From assembly GCF_014108865.1 (NCBI RefSeq), contig NZ_CP053928.1:930001-994000 (forward strand): a stretch of 64,000 bases of DNA, written 5' to 3'. This DNA comes from Nocardioides sp. WS12. GTDB lineage: Bacteria; Actinomycetota; Actinomycetes; Propionibacteriales; Nocardioidaceae. The position numbers and the translations under genes are program-made. This document shows positions 49,470 through 57,595 of the stretch, piece by piece; within the stretch, counting starts at the first letter, position 1, and every line of letters begins with the position of its first letter. Under the pieces are notes generated by a model that saw only the letters and a program-made list of their open reading frames with translations, made no database searches and was not told the DNA's origin.

Positions 49470-51896
49470 CTACTCGATCGCGAGTCCCGCCGCGGGCGTC
49501 GTACGACCGGCCCGGCGGGCCGGGACCACGGCGGCGAGCAGACCGGCCACCGCTGATGCCGTCACGACCAGGGCCAACTGGGTCCACGGCAGCACCAGAC
49601 CGGCACCGCTGACGACGGGACCGACCAGGGCCTGCACGCCAGCCCACGCGAACGTCACCCCCAGCGCGGTGCCGAGGACCGTGGCGACCACGGCCAGCAG
49701 AACTGCTTCGGTGGCAAGCATTCGTCGGAGTTGGCGGCGGGTCAGGCCCAGTGCGCGGAGCAGGGCGTGCTCGCGACCCCGCTCCAGGACGGACAGGCCG
49801 AGGGTGTTGGCGATGCCGACGAGGGCGATGAGCACCGCGATGGCGAGCAGGCCCACGACGCCGCCGGTCACGACGTCCAGCTGGAGGTCGACGTAGGCCC
49901 GTCGGGCCAGGCCGTTCTCGAGCCCGGCGTCGATCGGTACGGCGATCGCCTCGAGCGAGCCCGCGAGGTCCTCCGCGTCGGCATCGTCGGCCGCGCGGAC
50001 CCACAGGGCCTGTACGGACGGATCAGGGGTCAGCAGGTCGAGCGTCGTACGACGGACCAGGGCCGCCTCTCCCCAGCCCTCGCCGCCGACGACCCGGAGC
50101 CGCTGCGTCCGGTCGCCCACGGTGACGTCGACGCGGTCGTCGGCCTCGACACCGTCGCCGAGGAGATCCCATGGCACCTGCACCTGGCGGGCGCCCGGTT
50201 CGACGAGATCGCCGTGGAGGACTCCGTGCCCGGAGGGCGGTGCGGCGATGACGGGCAGTTGGCCGAGGCCCTGGATCCGGGCGGTCGTGCCGGGTACCGC
50301 GGCCGTGGCCTCGACGCCGTCGACGGCCGAGATCCGCTCGACCACGTCGGGAGACAGCGGTCCGGTGCCGGTAATGGCGACGTCGATCGGGTGTTGTTCG
50401 TCCATCTTGTCCGCCAGCGCCGATCGCGAGCTGGCCATGCCGGTCAGGACCGCCGTCGTCAGGGTGACGCCGATCAGGAGCGACGCAGCGGTGGCGGCCG
50501 TCCGTCGCGGGTTGCGGACGGCGTTCGCTGCCGCCAGGCGACCTGCGGGACCGAGGACTCGGCCGGTGACGCGCCCCAGCGCGCGGATCAGCGCCGGCAC
50601 GAGCACCGGGCCGGTCAGCAGTACGCCGGCGAAGGTGGTGGCCCCACCCGCGATGAGCGCCGGTGGGCTGGTCACCTCGACCGCCACGGCCAGAGCAAGC
50701 GCGCCGACGGCGATCACGAGGCAACCGAGGCCGAGCCGGATCCGGCCGGTGGAGGTGCCGATCCGGGTGCTGTCGTCCGGGCGGAGCGCGGTCAGGGGGC
50801 TCACCTTGACCACCCGCCGGGTCGGGAGCCAGGCGGCGACCAGCGTGACGCCGAGGGCGACGGCCGCGGCGACGAGCAGCCAGGCTGCGCCGACCGAGGC
50901 CTCACCCATGTGCGCGTCCGGCCACTGCGCCCGCACGAACGCGACCAGGCCGTGGCCCAGGCCCAGCCCCGCGCCGATGCCGATGCCGGCCGCGAGCAGC
51001 CCGATCAGGAGGGACTCGAGGCGCACCGTGCGCACGAGCTGGCGCCGGGTGGCTCCCACGCAGCGCAGCAGCGCGAAGTCCCGAGCGCGCTGCGCGAACA
51101 GGATCGTGAACGTGTTGTTGATGACCAGCACCGCGACCAGGAGAGCGATGGAGGCGAAGAGCAGCACGATGATCGCGATGAGGTCGACCTCGTTGTTGAT
51201 CTCCTTCTGGACGAGCTGGGTGAAGGCGTCGACGCTCATCGCCTCCGCCGTCGGTACGACGTCCCGGATTGCCGCGCGTGCCTCACTCAGCCCACCGGGG
51301 TCGGCCCACGCGACGCTGCTGACGTAGAGGCTGTCCTCCCACCGGGACAGGTCGCCCCACAGCAGGTAGACCGAGGCCACCGAGAAGGCCGAGGGCGAGT
51401 CGGCCAGGCCGACGATCTCGACGTCGAGGGCCTGGCTGCCGGACCCGATCCGGAGCCGGTCGCCGAGGCCGACGTCGGCGACCTTGGCGGCGTTGGTGTC
51501 GACCACGGCCTCGCCCGGTCCCGCGGGGAACCGCCCGTCGACGAGCTCCTGCCAGCGCCGGTCGGGCTCATCGGGGACCTGGGCGATGTCGGCACTGCTG
51601 TCGACGACCTTGCCGTCGTGGGTGACCTGCTGGAGGGTCCAGCCGATCAACCATGCGTCGGCGCCCACCGCGGGCGCGGCGTCCAGCAGGCGGGTCGCAT
51701 CCGCAGTGGAGGGCTGGTCGACCACGGCGTCCGCGCCGTCGTACGGGACGGCCACGCCGGCGGTCAGCCCCTCACGTACGGCCGACGACAGGGCCCCGGT
51801 GACCACGATGAACACGACGCCGACGACGACCGCGAGCAGGGCGGCGCCGTACCGCCGGGTGTGGGTGCGCAGGGACGCCAGGAGCACGGTGCGCAT
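49470..51896 (-). CDS. ABC transporter permease (FtsX/MacB type)
   Basis: An 808-residue permease with two FtsX-like halves: an N-terminal helix (YGAALLAVVVGVVFIVVTGA), a large extracellular domain, three helices near residues 250-370 (LVAVLVINNTFTILFAQRAR; RDFALLRCVGATRRQLVRTV), a central helix, a second extracellular domain and three C-terminal helices (LGLSVLERGREHALLRALGL). The repeated motif ALLRxxGxTRRQL in both halves is the coupling segment. With the ATPase (one-base overlap, TGATG) it forms a MacB/Lol-type transporter that usually extrudes peptides, lipids or antibiotics. The upstream two-component system probably controls it. Confidence 0.9.
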   Translation of the reverse strand: MRTVLLASLRTHTRRYGAALLAVVVGVVFIVVTGALSSAVREGLTAGVAVPYDGADAVVDQPSTADATRLLDAAPAVGADAWLIGWTLQQVTHDGKVVDSSADIAQVPDEPDRRWQELVDGRFPAGPGEAVVDTNAAKVADVGLGDRLRIGSGSQALDVEIVGLADSPSAFSVASVYLLWGDLSRWEDSLYVSSVAWADPGGLSEARAAIRDVVPTAEAMSVDAFTQLVQKEINNEVDLIAIIVLLFASIALLVAVLVINNTFTILFAQRARDFALLRCVGATRRQLVRTVRLESLLIGLLAAGIGIGAGLGLGHGLVAFVRAQWPDAHMGEASVGAAWLLVAAAVALGVTLVAAWLPTRRVVKVSPLTALRPDDSTRIGTSTGRIRLGLGCLVIAVGALALAVAVEVTSPPALIAGGATTFAGVLLTGPVLVPALIRALGRVTGRVLGPAGRLAAANAVRNPRRTAATAASLLIGVTLTTAVLTGMASSRSALADKMDEQHPIDVAITGTGPLSPDVVERISAVDGVEATAAVPGTTARIQGLGQLPVIAAPPSGHGVLHGDLVEPGARQVQVPWDLLGDGVEADDRVDVTVGDRTQRLRVVGGEGWGEAALVRRTTLDLLTPDPSVQALWVRAADDADAEDLAGSLEAIAVPIDAGLENGLARRAYVDLQLDVVTGGVVGLLAIAVLIALVGIANTLGLSVLERGREHALLRALGLTRRQLRRMLATEAVLLAVVATVLGTALGVTFAWAGVQALVGPVVSGAGLVLPWTQLALVVTASAVAGLLAAVVPARRAGRTTPAAGLAIE

Positions 51897-52666
51897 CAGG
51901 CGCCCCGGGCGGCGAGCGCGGCGACGAGGTCCGCGCGCGACGGGTCGTGGAGATGGTGGGTGACCCGGCCGTCGGCGAGAACGACGACGTCATCGGCGTA
52001 ACCGGCCGCGTCGATCTCGTGGGTGACCATCACGACGGTCTGGCCGAGTTCGCGCACCGACCCGCGCAGGAACGACAACACCTCGGCCGAAGAGGTGCTG
52101 TCGAGGTTGCCGGTCGGCTCATCGGCGAACACGATGGCGGGAGCGGTGAGCAGGGCGCGGGCGATCGCGACCCGCTGCTGCTGGCCACCGGAGAGTTCCG
52201 CGGGTCGGTGGGTGAGGCGGTCGGTCAGTCCGAGGGTCGTGACGATGTGGTCGAAGCGCTCGCGGAGGTCCGGGTGGGGACGTCCCGCCAGTTCGGTGGG
52301 CAGCCAGATGTTCTGTTCGGCACTCAGCATCGGCAGCAGGTTGAACGCCTGGAACACGAAGCCCACGTGGTCGCGGCGGAACCGGGTGAGGGCATCGTCG
52401 TCCAGGGACTCCAGGGGTTGCCCGGCGACAACGACCGTGCCGTCCGTGGGTTGGTCGAGCCCGGCCAGGCAGTGCATCAGCGTCGACTTGCCGGACCCCG
52501 ACGGGCCCATGATCGCGGTGAACCGGCCGGTCGGGAGGTCGAGGTCGACGCCGCGCAGGGCGGACACGAGGGTGTCGCCGCGGCCATAGGTCCGGGTGAC
52601 GCCGCGAGCGCTGGCAGCGAGGGTCGGGCCGGTGAGAGATGGGGGGCTGGTCTGCAGGGAGGTCAT
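51896..52666 (-). CDS. ABC transporter ATP-binding protein (MacB/LolD type)
   Basis: A 256-residue ATPase. Walker A GPSGSGKST (about 54-62), Q-loop VFQAFNLLP, signature LSGGQQQRVAIARAL, Walker B AIVFADEPTGNLD and H-loop VMVTHEID. The DEPTGNLD sequence marks the MacB/LolD/FtsE branch that works with FtsX-like permeases. The start ATG follows AGGGAGG-TC. It is downstream of the response regulator by 61 bases and overlaps the permease. Confidence 0.94.
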   Translation of the reverse strand: MTSLQTSPPSLTGPTLAASARGVTRTYGRGDTLVSALRGVDLDLPTGRFTAIMGPSGSGKSTLMHCLAGLDQPTDGTVVVAGQPLESLDDDALTRFRRDHVGFVFQAFNLLPMLSAEQNIWLPTELAGRPHPDLRERFDHIVTTLGLTDRLTHRPAELSGGQQQRVAIARALLTAPAIVFADEPTGNLDSTSSAEVLSFLRGSVRELGQTVVMVTHEIDAAGYADDVVVLADGRVTHHLHDPSRADLVAALAARGA

Positions 52667-52727
52667 GCCTGCGAGCCTTGTCGTCGGCCGCCCGCGAATC
52701 GTCAGGCCGGAGGTTGATCCGGGTGTC

Positions 52728-53417
52728 CTACTGCGGGTGGACCAGCCCGGTCTCGAAGGCGAGGACAACCAGTCGGACCCGGTCGCGGGAGCCGGTCTTC
52801 GACAACAACCGGTTGATGTGGGTCTTGACCGTTGCTTCCGACACCACGAACTGCGCCGCGATCTCGGTGTTCGACAGGCCGCGGCCGACGAGCACGAGCG
52901 TCTCGCGCTCGCGATCGGTGAGGGCGTCGAGTCGCTGGTCGGGCGTGGGCATCGCCGGATCCGGGAGGGTGGTGGCGAAGTGCTCGAGCAGCCGACGGGT
53001 GGTGCTGGGCGCGACGACGGATTCGCCGTCGTGCACCGTTCGTACGGCGCCGAGCAGGACCTCGGGCGTCGCGTCCTTGAGCAGGAAGGCCGCCGCACCT
53101 GCCCGGATCGCGGCGAACGCGTACTCGTCGAGGTCGAACGTGGTGAGCACGATGACCTGCGGGGCGCCGGGTCGTTCCATCAGGCGCCGGGTCGCCTCGA
53201 CGCCGTCGAGCCGGGGCATCCGCACATCCATCAGGACGACGTCGCAGCCGGTCACGGCCAGTCGTTCCAGCGCCTCGCCGCCGTCGCCCGCCTCGCCCAC
53301 GACGGTGAGGTCGGGTTGGCTGTCGATCAGCATTCGGAAGCCGGCGCGGACCAGTTCCTGGTCGTCGACGAGGAACACCCGGATCGGCTCGCTCGCGGTA
53401 GCGCTCGTCGCCTTCAC
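52728..53417 (-). CDS. NarL/LuxR-family response regulator
   Basis: A 229-residue response regulator. Receiver domain starts IRVFLVDDQELVRAGFRMLI, with phospho-acceptor Asp64 in VVLMDVRMP, Thr in VIVLTTFD and Lys in AFLLKDATPE. The C-terminal GerE-type helix-turn-helix reads LTDRERETLVLVGRGLSNTE, then VVSEATVKTHINRLLSK. The GTG overlaps the kinase stop as GTGA. It should activate or repress the ABC transporter genes directly behind it. Confidence 0.94.
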   Translation of the reverse strand: MKATSATASEPIRVFLVDDQELVRAGFRMLIDSQPDLTVVGEAGDGGEALERLAVTGCDVVLMDVRMPRLDGVEATRRLMERPGAPQVIVLTTFDLDEYAFAAIRAGAAAFLLKDATPEVLLGAVRTVHDGESVVAPSTTRRLLEHFATTLPDPAMPTPDQRLDALTDRERETLVLVGRGLSNTEIAAQFVVSEATVKTHINRLLSKTGSRDRVRLVVLAFETGLVHPQ

Positions 53418-54574
53418 AGCGGGATCCTTGCGCACACGCGGTAGCCACCGCCGGGTAGCGGACCGGCGTCGAGGGCACCCCGGTGGGCGCCGACCCGCTC
53501 GCGCATTCCGGTCAGCCCCAGACCGCCGCCGTCGGTGCGGGCTGCGGCCCCGCGCCCGTCGTCGTCGACCTCGACCACGACGGCCTCGCCGTCGACTCGC
53601 AGCCGGATGGCAGCTGTCGCGCCCGGCCCGGCGTGCTTGCGAACGTTCGTCAGTGACTCCTGGACCACGCGATAGACGGTGAGGCCGACCCCGTCGGACA
53701 CGGTCGGCGCAGGATCGGGCCACTCTGTCGTCACCGGAGTCCCGGCCGCTTCGGCCTCGGCGACCAGCCCTGCGAGATCAGCCAGCCGGGGCTGCGGTGT
53801 GGTCGCGGCGCCGTCGGCGCGCAACAGGCCGAGCATCCGGCGCATCTCGGCCATCGCCTCTCGTCCGGTGTCCGCGATCGTCGCGAGAGTGGGTACGACG
53901 ACCGAGGGATCCGTGGCGGCCACCGCACGGGCTCCGTCGGCCTGCACCACGATCGTGGTGAGTCCGTGGGCGACGACGTCATGCATCTCGCGGGCAATCC
54001 GCTGTCGCTCCTCGATCGCGGCGAGCGCCGCCTGCTGCGCCGCCTCGTGCTCGAGTTGCTCTCCGCGCTCGACCAGCGCGTCGACGTACGACTGCCGCAC
54101 GCGGTTGAGGGTGCCGAGCGCCCACGCGACCACCACGACGAGGGCGATGGTCAGGAAGTAGGCAGAGACGTTCTGGAAGGTGAGTTGCGTGCCGTCGTAC
54201 CCGCGCAGCCACACGACCGACGCGATGCCGGCGCCGAGGAGTCCGGTGGCCACCGCGGCCGCGCTCCACCAGGTCGAGCCGAACCGGGCCACCGAGTACG
54301 TCGCGATCGGGAAGGCGAACTGGCTCCACAGCGGGACGTCGACGAGGGGTGCCTGGATGGCACAGCCGACCGCGACGACCGCGAACACCGGAACGGGCCA
54401 GCGCCGGCGAACGGCGAGGGGTGCGATCTGGACCAGCATGAGCAGTCCGTGCAGCGGGTTCCCGAAGAGAAGGAACGCCGGCACCGGCAACAGGAGGAAC
54501 GCGGTGAGGCCGAGGTCGAACCACCGCACGCCCCGGGGGCCGAGGCGCCACGGTTGCCGGTCTGGTCGAGCCAC
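53414..54574 (-). CDS. sensor histidine kinase (NarL-partner, HisKA_3 type)
   Basis: A 386-residue kinase with about five membrane helices in the first 160 residues (LTAFLLLPVPAFLLFGNPLH and others), a coiled segment, the HisKA_3 phospho-His near residue 198 in REMHDVVAHGLTTIVVQADG, and a HATPase_c domain (VYRVVQESLTNVRKHAGPG; GGGLGLTGMRERV). No large extracellular loop is present, so it may sense from within the membrane or through the transporter, as intramembrane-sensing kinases do. It starts with GTG and is the first gene of the four-gene run. Confidence 0.92.
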   Translation of the reverse strand: MARPDRQPWRLGPRGVRWFDLGLTAFLLLPVPAFLLFGNPLHGLLMLVQIAPLAVRRRWPVPVFAVVAVGCAIQAPLVDVPLWSQFAFPIATYSVARFGSTWWSAAAVATGLLGAGIASVVWLRGYDGTQLTFQNVSAYFLTIALVVVVAWALGTLNRVRQSYVDALVERGEQLEHEAAQQAALAAIEERQRIAREMHDVVAHGLTTIVVQADGARAVAATDPSVVVPTLATIADTGREAMAEMRRMLGLLRADGAATTPQPRLADLAGLVAEAEAAGTPVTTEWPDPAPTVSDGVGLTVYRVVQESLTNVRKHAGPGATAAIRLRVDGEAVVVEVDDDGRGAAARTDGGGLGLTGMRERVGAHRGALDAGPLPGGGYRVCARIPL

Positions 54575-54644
54575 CGGTCCACCGTAGAGGGAGGTTCGGC
54601 GTCGACGCGTCAGACCACGGGTGGACCCGGGCGTCGGTGTGGGC

Positions 54645-55055
54645 TCAGGAGAGCTTGTCCGCCAGAACGATCCACGTGAAGAAGCTGATGCCGACCAGCA
54701 TGCCGATGTGGCCCAGGATCGACAGCGCCGGGCCCTGCGCCCAACTGTCGCCCGTCGCGTCGGCGGCGTGCTTGCTCGGACGCGACATCCACCGGGTCAG
54801 GATCAACAGGCCGATCAGGACCTCGATCCACCACACGACCAGCGCGATGGCGCCGACGGTCCCGCCGGGCGACGTCAGGTAGTAGATCCAGACGCCCAGT
54901 GCCGCGATGCCCACGACAGTGTGGGCCCGGACGATCCCGAGAGGGACGAGGGCGTGGCCTGCCTGGGACTGCTCCGAGGAGAGGCGCATCCTGGTCAGGA
55001 GTACGACGACCGCGGCCAGCCCGGTCAACATCCAAACGGCGTTGTCGAGACTCAC
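54645..55055 (-). CDS. small four-helix membrane protein
   Basis: About 136 residues with four membrane helices (VWMLTGLAAVVVLLTRMRL; RAHTVVGIAALGVWIYYLTS; IALVVWWIEVLIGLLILTRW; IGMLVGISFFTWIVLADKL). I do not recognise the family, though similar small helical proteins are frequent in actinobacteria. GTG 55055 is chosen (MSLDNAVWM); ATG 55031 is an alternative. It is divergent from the DUF4177 gene. Confidence 0.7.
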   Translation of the reverse strand: MSLDNAVWMLTGLAAVVVLLTRMRLSSEQSQAGHALVPLGIVRAHTVVGIAALGVWIYYLTSPGGTVGAIALVVWWIEVLIGLLILTRWMSRPSKHAADATGDSWAQGPALSILGHIGMLVGISFFTWIVLADKLS

Positions 55056-55163
55056 GGCCGCATCGTCGCACAAGTTGTGACGTCGGCCACTCCGTTCCGA
55101 TCCCAGCCGGCCCGGATCCGGGCGTCGGCGCCGCCCTCGACCGGAGCGCCTGACCGGGCTGAG

Positions 55164-55169
55164 TATCGT
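55164..55169 (+). promoter_or_regulatory. -10 box (TATCGT) for leaderless DUF4177 gene
   Basis: TATCGT, seven bases, then ATG 55177; no ribosome binding site. Confidence 0.45.
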
Positions 55170-55176
55170 GCTGAGC

Positions 55177-55329
55177 ATGACCAAGTGGGAGTACCAGGTA
55201 GCGCCCGTCCTCAACCACGTTGCGGGCCAGATCCTCAACAACTTCGGCCAGGACGGGTGGGAGCTCGTTGCCCTCGTTCCCGGCCAGGGTGGCAACGACA
55301 TCGCTTACTTCAAGCGTCCGGCCGAGTGA
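55177..55329 (+). CDS. DUF4177-like small protein
   Basis: A 50-residue protein, MTKWEYQVAPVLNHVAGQIL followed by NNFGQDGWELVALVPGQGG. The WEYxVxP...LNxxGxxGWELV pattern is typical of DUF4177-type proteins, which have no known activity. It is too short to be found by many gene callers. A -10 box seven bases before the ATG suggests that it leads the operon with the RidA gene (one base further). Confidence 0.82.
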   Translation: MTKWEYQVAPVLNHVAGQILNNFGQDGWELVALVPGQGGNDIAYFKRPAE

Positions 55330-55330
55330 G

Positions 55331-55789
55331 ATGACAGCGGAAGAGCGGCTTGCCGAACTCGGACTGACGGTTCCGGACGTCGTTCCGCCCGTCGCGGCGT
55401 ACCTGCCCGCTGTCCGCAGCGGGGCGATGGTCTACACGGCCGGGCAGATCCCGATGCGCGACGGCGTGCTGGTCGCGACCGGCAAGGTCGGTGCTGAGGT
55501 CACGCCCGAGACGGCGTACGAGTGCGCCCGTCAGTGCGCGCTCAACGCGATGGCGGCGATCCGTTCGGTGACCGGCACGCTCGAGGGCATCCGGATCCTC
55601 AAGGTCGGCGTCTTCGTCGCTTCGGCCCCGGACTTCACGGCGCAGGCCGCCGTCGCCAACGGCGCCTCCGAGCTGTTCGGTGCGGTGTTCGGCGAGCTCG
55701 GCGTGCACGCACGCTCGGCCGTCGGTGTCGCCGTGCTGCCGCTCGACTCGGCCGTCGAGGTCGAGGTCATCGCCGAGGTCGTCGGGTGA
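55331..55789 (+). CDS. RidA-family protein
   Basis: A 152-residue member of the YjgF/YER057c/UK114 group. RidA itself hydrolyses reactive enamines/imines released by PLP enzymes. Residues: MTAEERLAELGLTVPDVVPP, VYTAGQIPMRDGVLVATGKV, ARQCALNAMAAIRSVTG. The Arg that binds the substrate carboxylate in archetypal RidA (near the C-terminus in RxxV) is not obvious, because the segment reads HARSAVGVAVLPLDSAVEVE, so the subgroup function may differ. It starts one base after DUF4177; its stop is in a GTGA overlap with the Nudix gene. Confidence 0.9.
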   Translation: MTAEERLAELGLTVPDVVPPVAAYLPAVRSGAMVYTAGQIPMRDGVLVATGKVGAEVTPETAYECARQCALNAMAAIRSVTGTLEGIRILKVGVFVASAPDFTAQAAVANGASELFGAVFGELGVHARSAVGVAVLPLDSAVEVEVIAEVVG

Positions 55790-56760
55790 CACCCGGCAGC
55801 GTGGCGGGAGGTGGGGCCGCCGGTTTCCCACCGGTGGTCGACAGCGGATCTGTATTGTCCGGCGGTGCCACCGGAGACACGCTCGGGCTGAAGGCATTGC
55901 CGCTTCCTCCGGTGCCGTTGCCGGAGAAGCTCGCAACGCTTGCCCAGGAGTACGCCGACGGGCAGCGTGAGGCGGCCGAGCCGCGCGACGCCGCGACCGT
56001 GATCCTGCTGCGGCCCGGTGTGGACGGTGCGCCCGAGGTCTACCTGCTGCGGCGCCAGACCACGATGGCCTTTGCCGGTGGCATGTGTGTGTTCCCCGGT
56101 GGTGGCGTCGACCCGCGCGACTACGACCACACCGTCGCCTGGGCCGGGCCGTCGCCCGCCGAATGGGCCACCCGCCTCGGGACGGCCGAGGACGTCGCGC
56201 GGGCGCTCGTGTGCGCGGCCGTCCGGGAGACCTTCGAGGAGTCGGGCGTGCTGCTCGCCGGCACCTCGGCCGACAGTGTCATCGCCGACACCACCGGCGA
56301 CGACTGGGAGGCCGACCGGGTCGCGCTCGAGTCGCGCGCCGAGTCGATGACCGACTTCCTGACCCGCCGCGGACTGGTGCTGCGCACCGACCTGCTCGGC
56401 ATCTGGACCGGCTGGCTCACCCCGGTCTTCGAGCCCAAGCGCTACCGGACCTACTTCTTCGCGGCCCGGTTGCCCGAGGGCCAGCTGACCCGCGACGTGT
56501 CCACCGAGTCGTCGGAGGTCGTGTGGCTGCCGGCCGCCGAAGCGGCCGACCAGGCGGATCGGGGCGAGCTCGCGATGCTCCCGCCGACGTACCTCACCTG
56601 TCTGGAGATCGGCACCCATGCCGGTCTCGATGAGGTGATGGCCGCCAGCGTGGGCCGCACGGTCGAGATGTTCATGCCCCAGGTCGAGCCGTTGGGTGAC
56701 GGCTTCACGCTGTCGATGCCCGACGAGCTGCGGCCGTTGGTGGCGGCCCGGAGGTCCTGA
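55786..56760 (+). CDS. Nudix hydrolase
   Basis: A protein of about 324 residues of the Nudix superfamily, hydrolysing a nucleoside diphosphate linked to some moiety X (CoA, ADP-ribose or similar). The N-terminal part reads AATVILLRPGVDGAPEVYLL, FAGGMCVFPGGGVDPRDYD. The Nudix box is split by about 30 residues and completed by AAVRETFEESGVLLAG (RExxEExG). Long insertions of this kind occur in the NUDT7/NUDT19-like CoA hydrolases, which fits but does not prove CoA as substrate. GTG 55786 is chosen from the GTGA overlap with RidA; other in-frame starts exist. Confidence 0.85.
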   Translation: MTPGSVAGGGAAGFPPVVDSGSVLSGGATGDTLGLKALPLPPVPLPEKLATLAQEYADGQREAAEPRDAATVILLRPGVDGAPEVYLLRRQTTMAFAGGMCVFPGGGVDPRDYDHTVAWAGPSPAEWATRLGTAEDVARALVCAAVRETFEESGVLLAGTSADSVIADTTGDDWEADRVALESRAESMTDFLTRRGLVLRTDLLGIWTGWLTPVFEPKRYRTYFFAARLPEGQLTRDVSTESSEVVWLPAAEAADQADRGELAMLPPTYLTCLEIGTHAGLDEVMAASVGRTVEMFMPQVEPLGDGFTLSMPDELRPLVAARRS

Positions 56761-56764
56761 GGTC

Positions 56765-57595
56765 GTGAGCGCGGCGTTGGTGCCCTGGCAGGGCGGTGAG
56801 TACGGCGCCCGCGGGCGCTGCGTTCTCGCGCCCAACCCAGGGATCATGACGCTCGACGGCACCAACACCTGGATCCTGCGCGAACCGGGCGCGGACCGCT
56901 CGATCGTGGTCGACCCGGGCCCGTTGCACGACGACCACCTCGACGCGGTCGCTGCTGTCGCTGGCCAGGTGGAGGCCGTCGTGGTGACGCACCACCACCT
57001 CGACCACACCGAGGCGGCCCGCTCGTTCGCGGAGCGGATGGGCTGCGGCGTGCGCGGCCTGGATCCCGAGCAGTGCTGGCGTTCGGAGCCGATCGTCGAC
57101 GGCGAGGTGCTGTCGGTTGCCGGGTTGCAGGTCGAGGTGGTGACGACGCCCGGGCACACCAGCGACTCGGTGTCCCTGCTGATCGAGGCCGACGGTGCGC
57201 TGCTGACCGGCGACATGGTGCTCGGCCGCGGCACGACGGTGATCGTCCATCCCGACGGCGACCTCGGTTCGTACTTCGACTCCATCGCGAAGATGCGCTC
57301 GCTCGTCACCGACGGCCGGGCGCAGTCGCTGTGGCCGGCTCACGGCCCGGTCCTCCCGGAGGCGGCCGCCGTACTCGACCACTACGTGGTGCACCGCCGC
57401 GAACGCCTGGCCCAGGTCGAGGCCGCCCTGTCACGGTTGGGCCTGACGCCGGCCCAGTTGCCCCCCGATGTCGCCGAGGACCCCGACCTGCCGCGCCAGG
57501 TCGTCGAGGTCGTGTACGCCGACGTGGACGAGTCGTTGTGGGTGGCAGCCGAGTGGTCCGTGCGGGCACAACTGGCCTACCTGGCGGGGCGTTAG
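56765..57595 (+). CDS. MBL-fold metallohydrolase (LACTB2-like)
   Basis: A 276-residue metallo-beta-lactamase-fold protein. The zinc motif is VVVTHHHLDHTEAA (HxHxDH), then TTPGHTSDSVSLLIE, ALLTGDMVLGRG and WPAHGPVL. PGIMTLDGTNTWIL near the N-terminus and the C-terminal winged-helix-like tail (VEVVYADVDESLWVAAEWSV) match LACTB2-type hydrolases, some of which cut RNA. GTG 56765 follows the Nudix stop by four bases. The last four bases overlap the convergent MFS gene. Confidence 0.9.
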   Translation: MSAALVPWQGGEYGARGRCVLAPNPGIMTLDGTNTWILREPGADRSIVVDPGPLHDDHLDAVAAVAGQVEAVVVTHHHLDHTEAARSFAERMGCGVRGLDPEQCWRSEPIVDGEVLSVAGLQVEVVTTPGHTSDSVSLLIEADGALLTGDMVLGRGTTVIVHPDGDLGSYFDSIAKMRSLVTDGRAQSLWPAHGPVLPEAAAVLDHYVVHRRERLAQVEAALSRLGLTPAQLPPDVAEDPDLPRQVVEVVYADVDESLWVAAEWSVRAQLAYLAGR

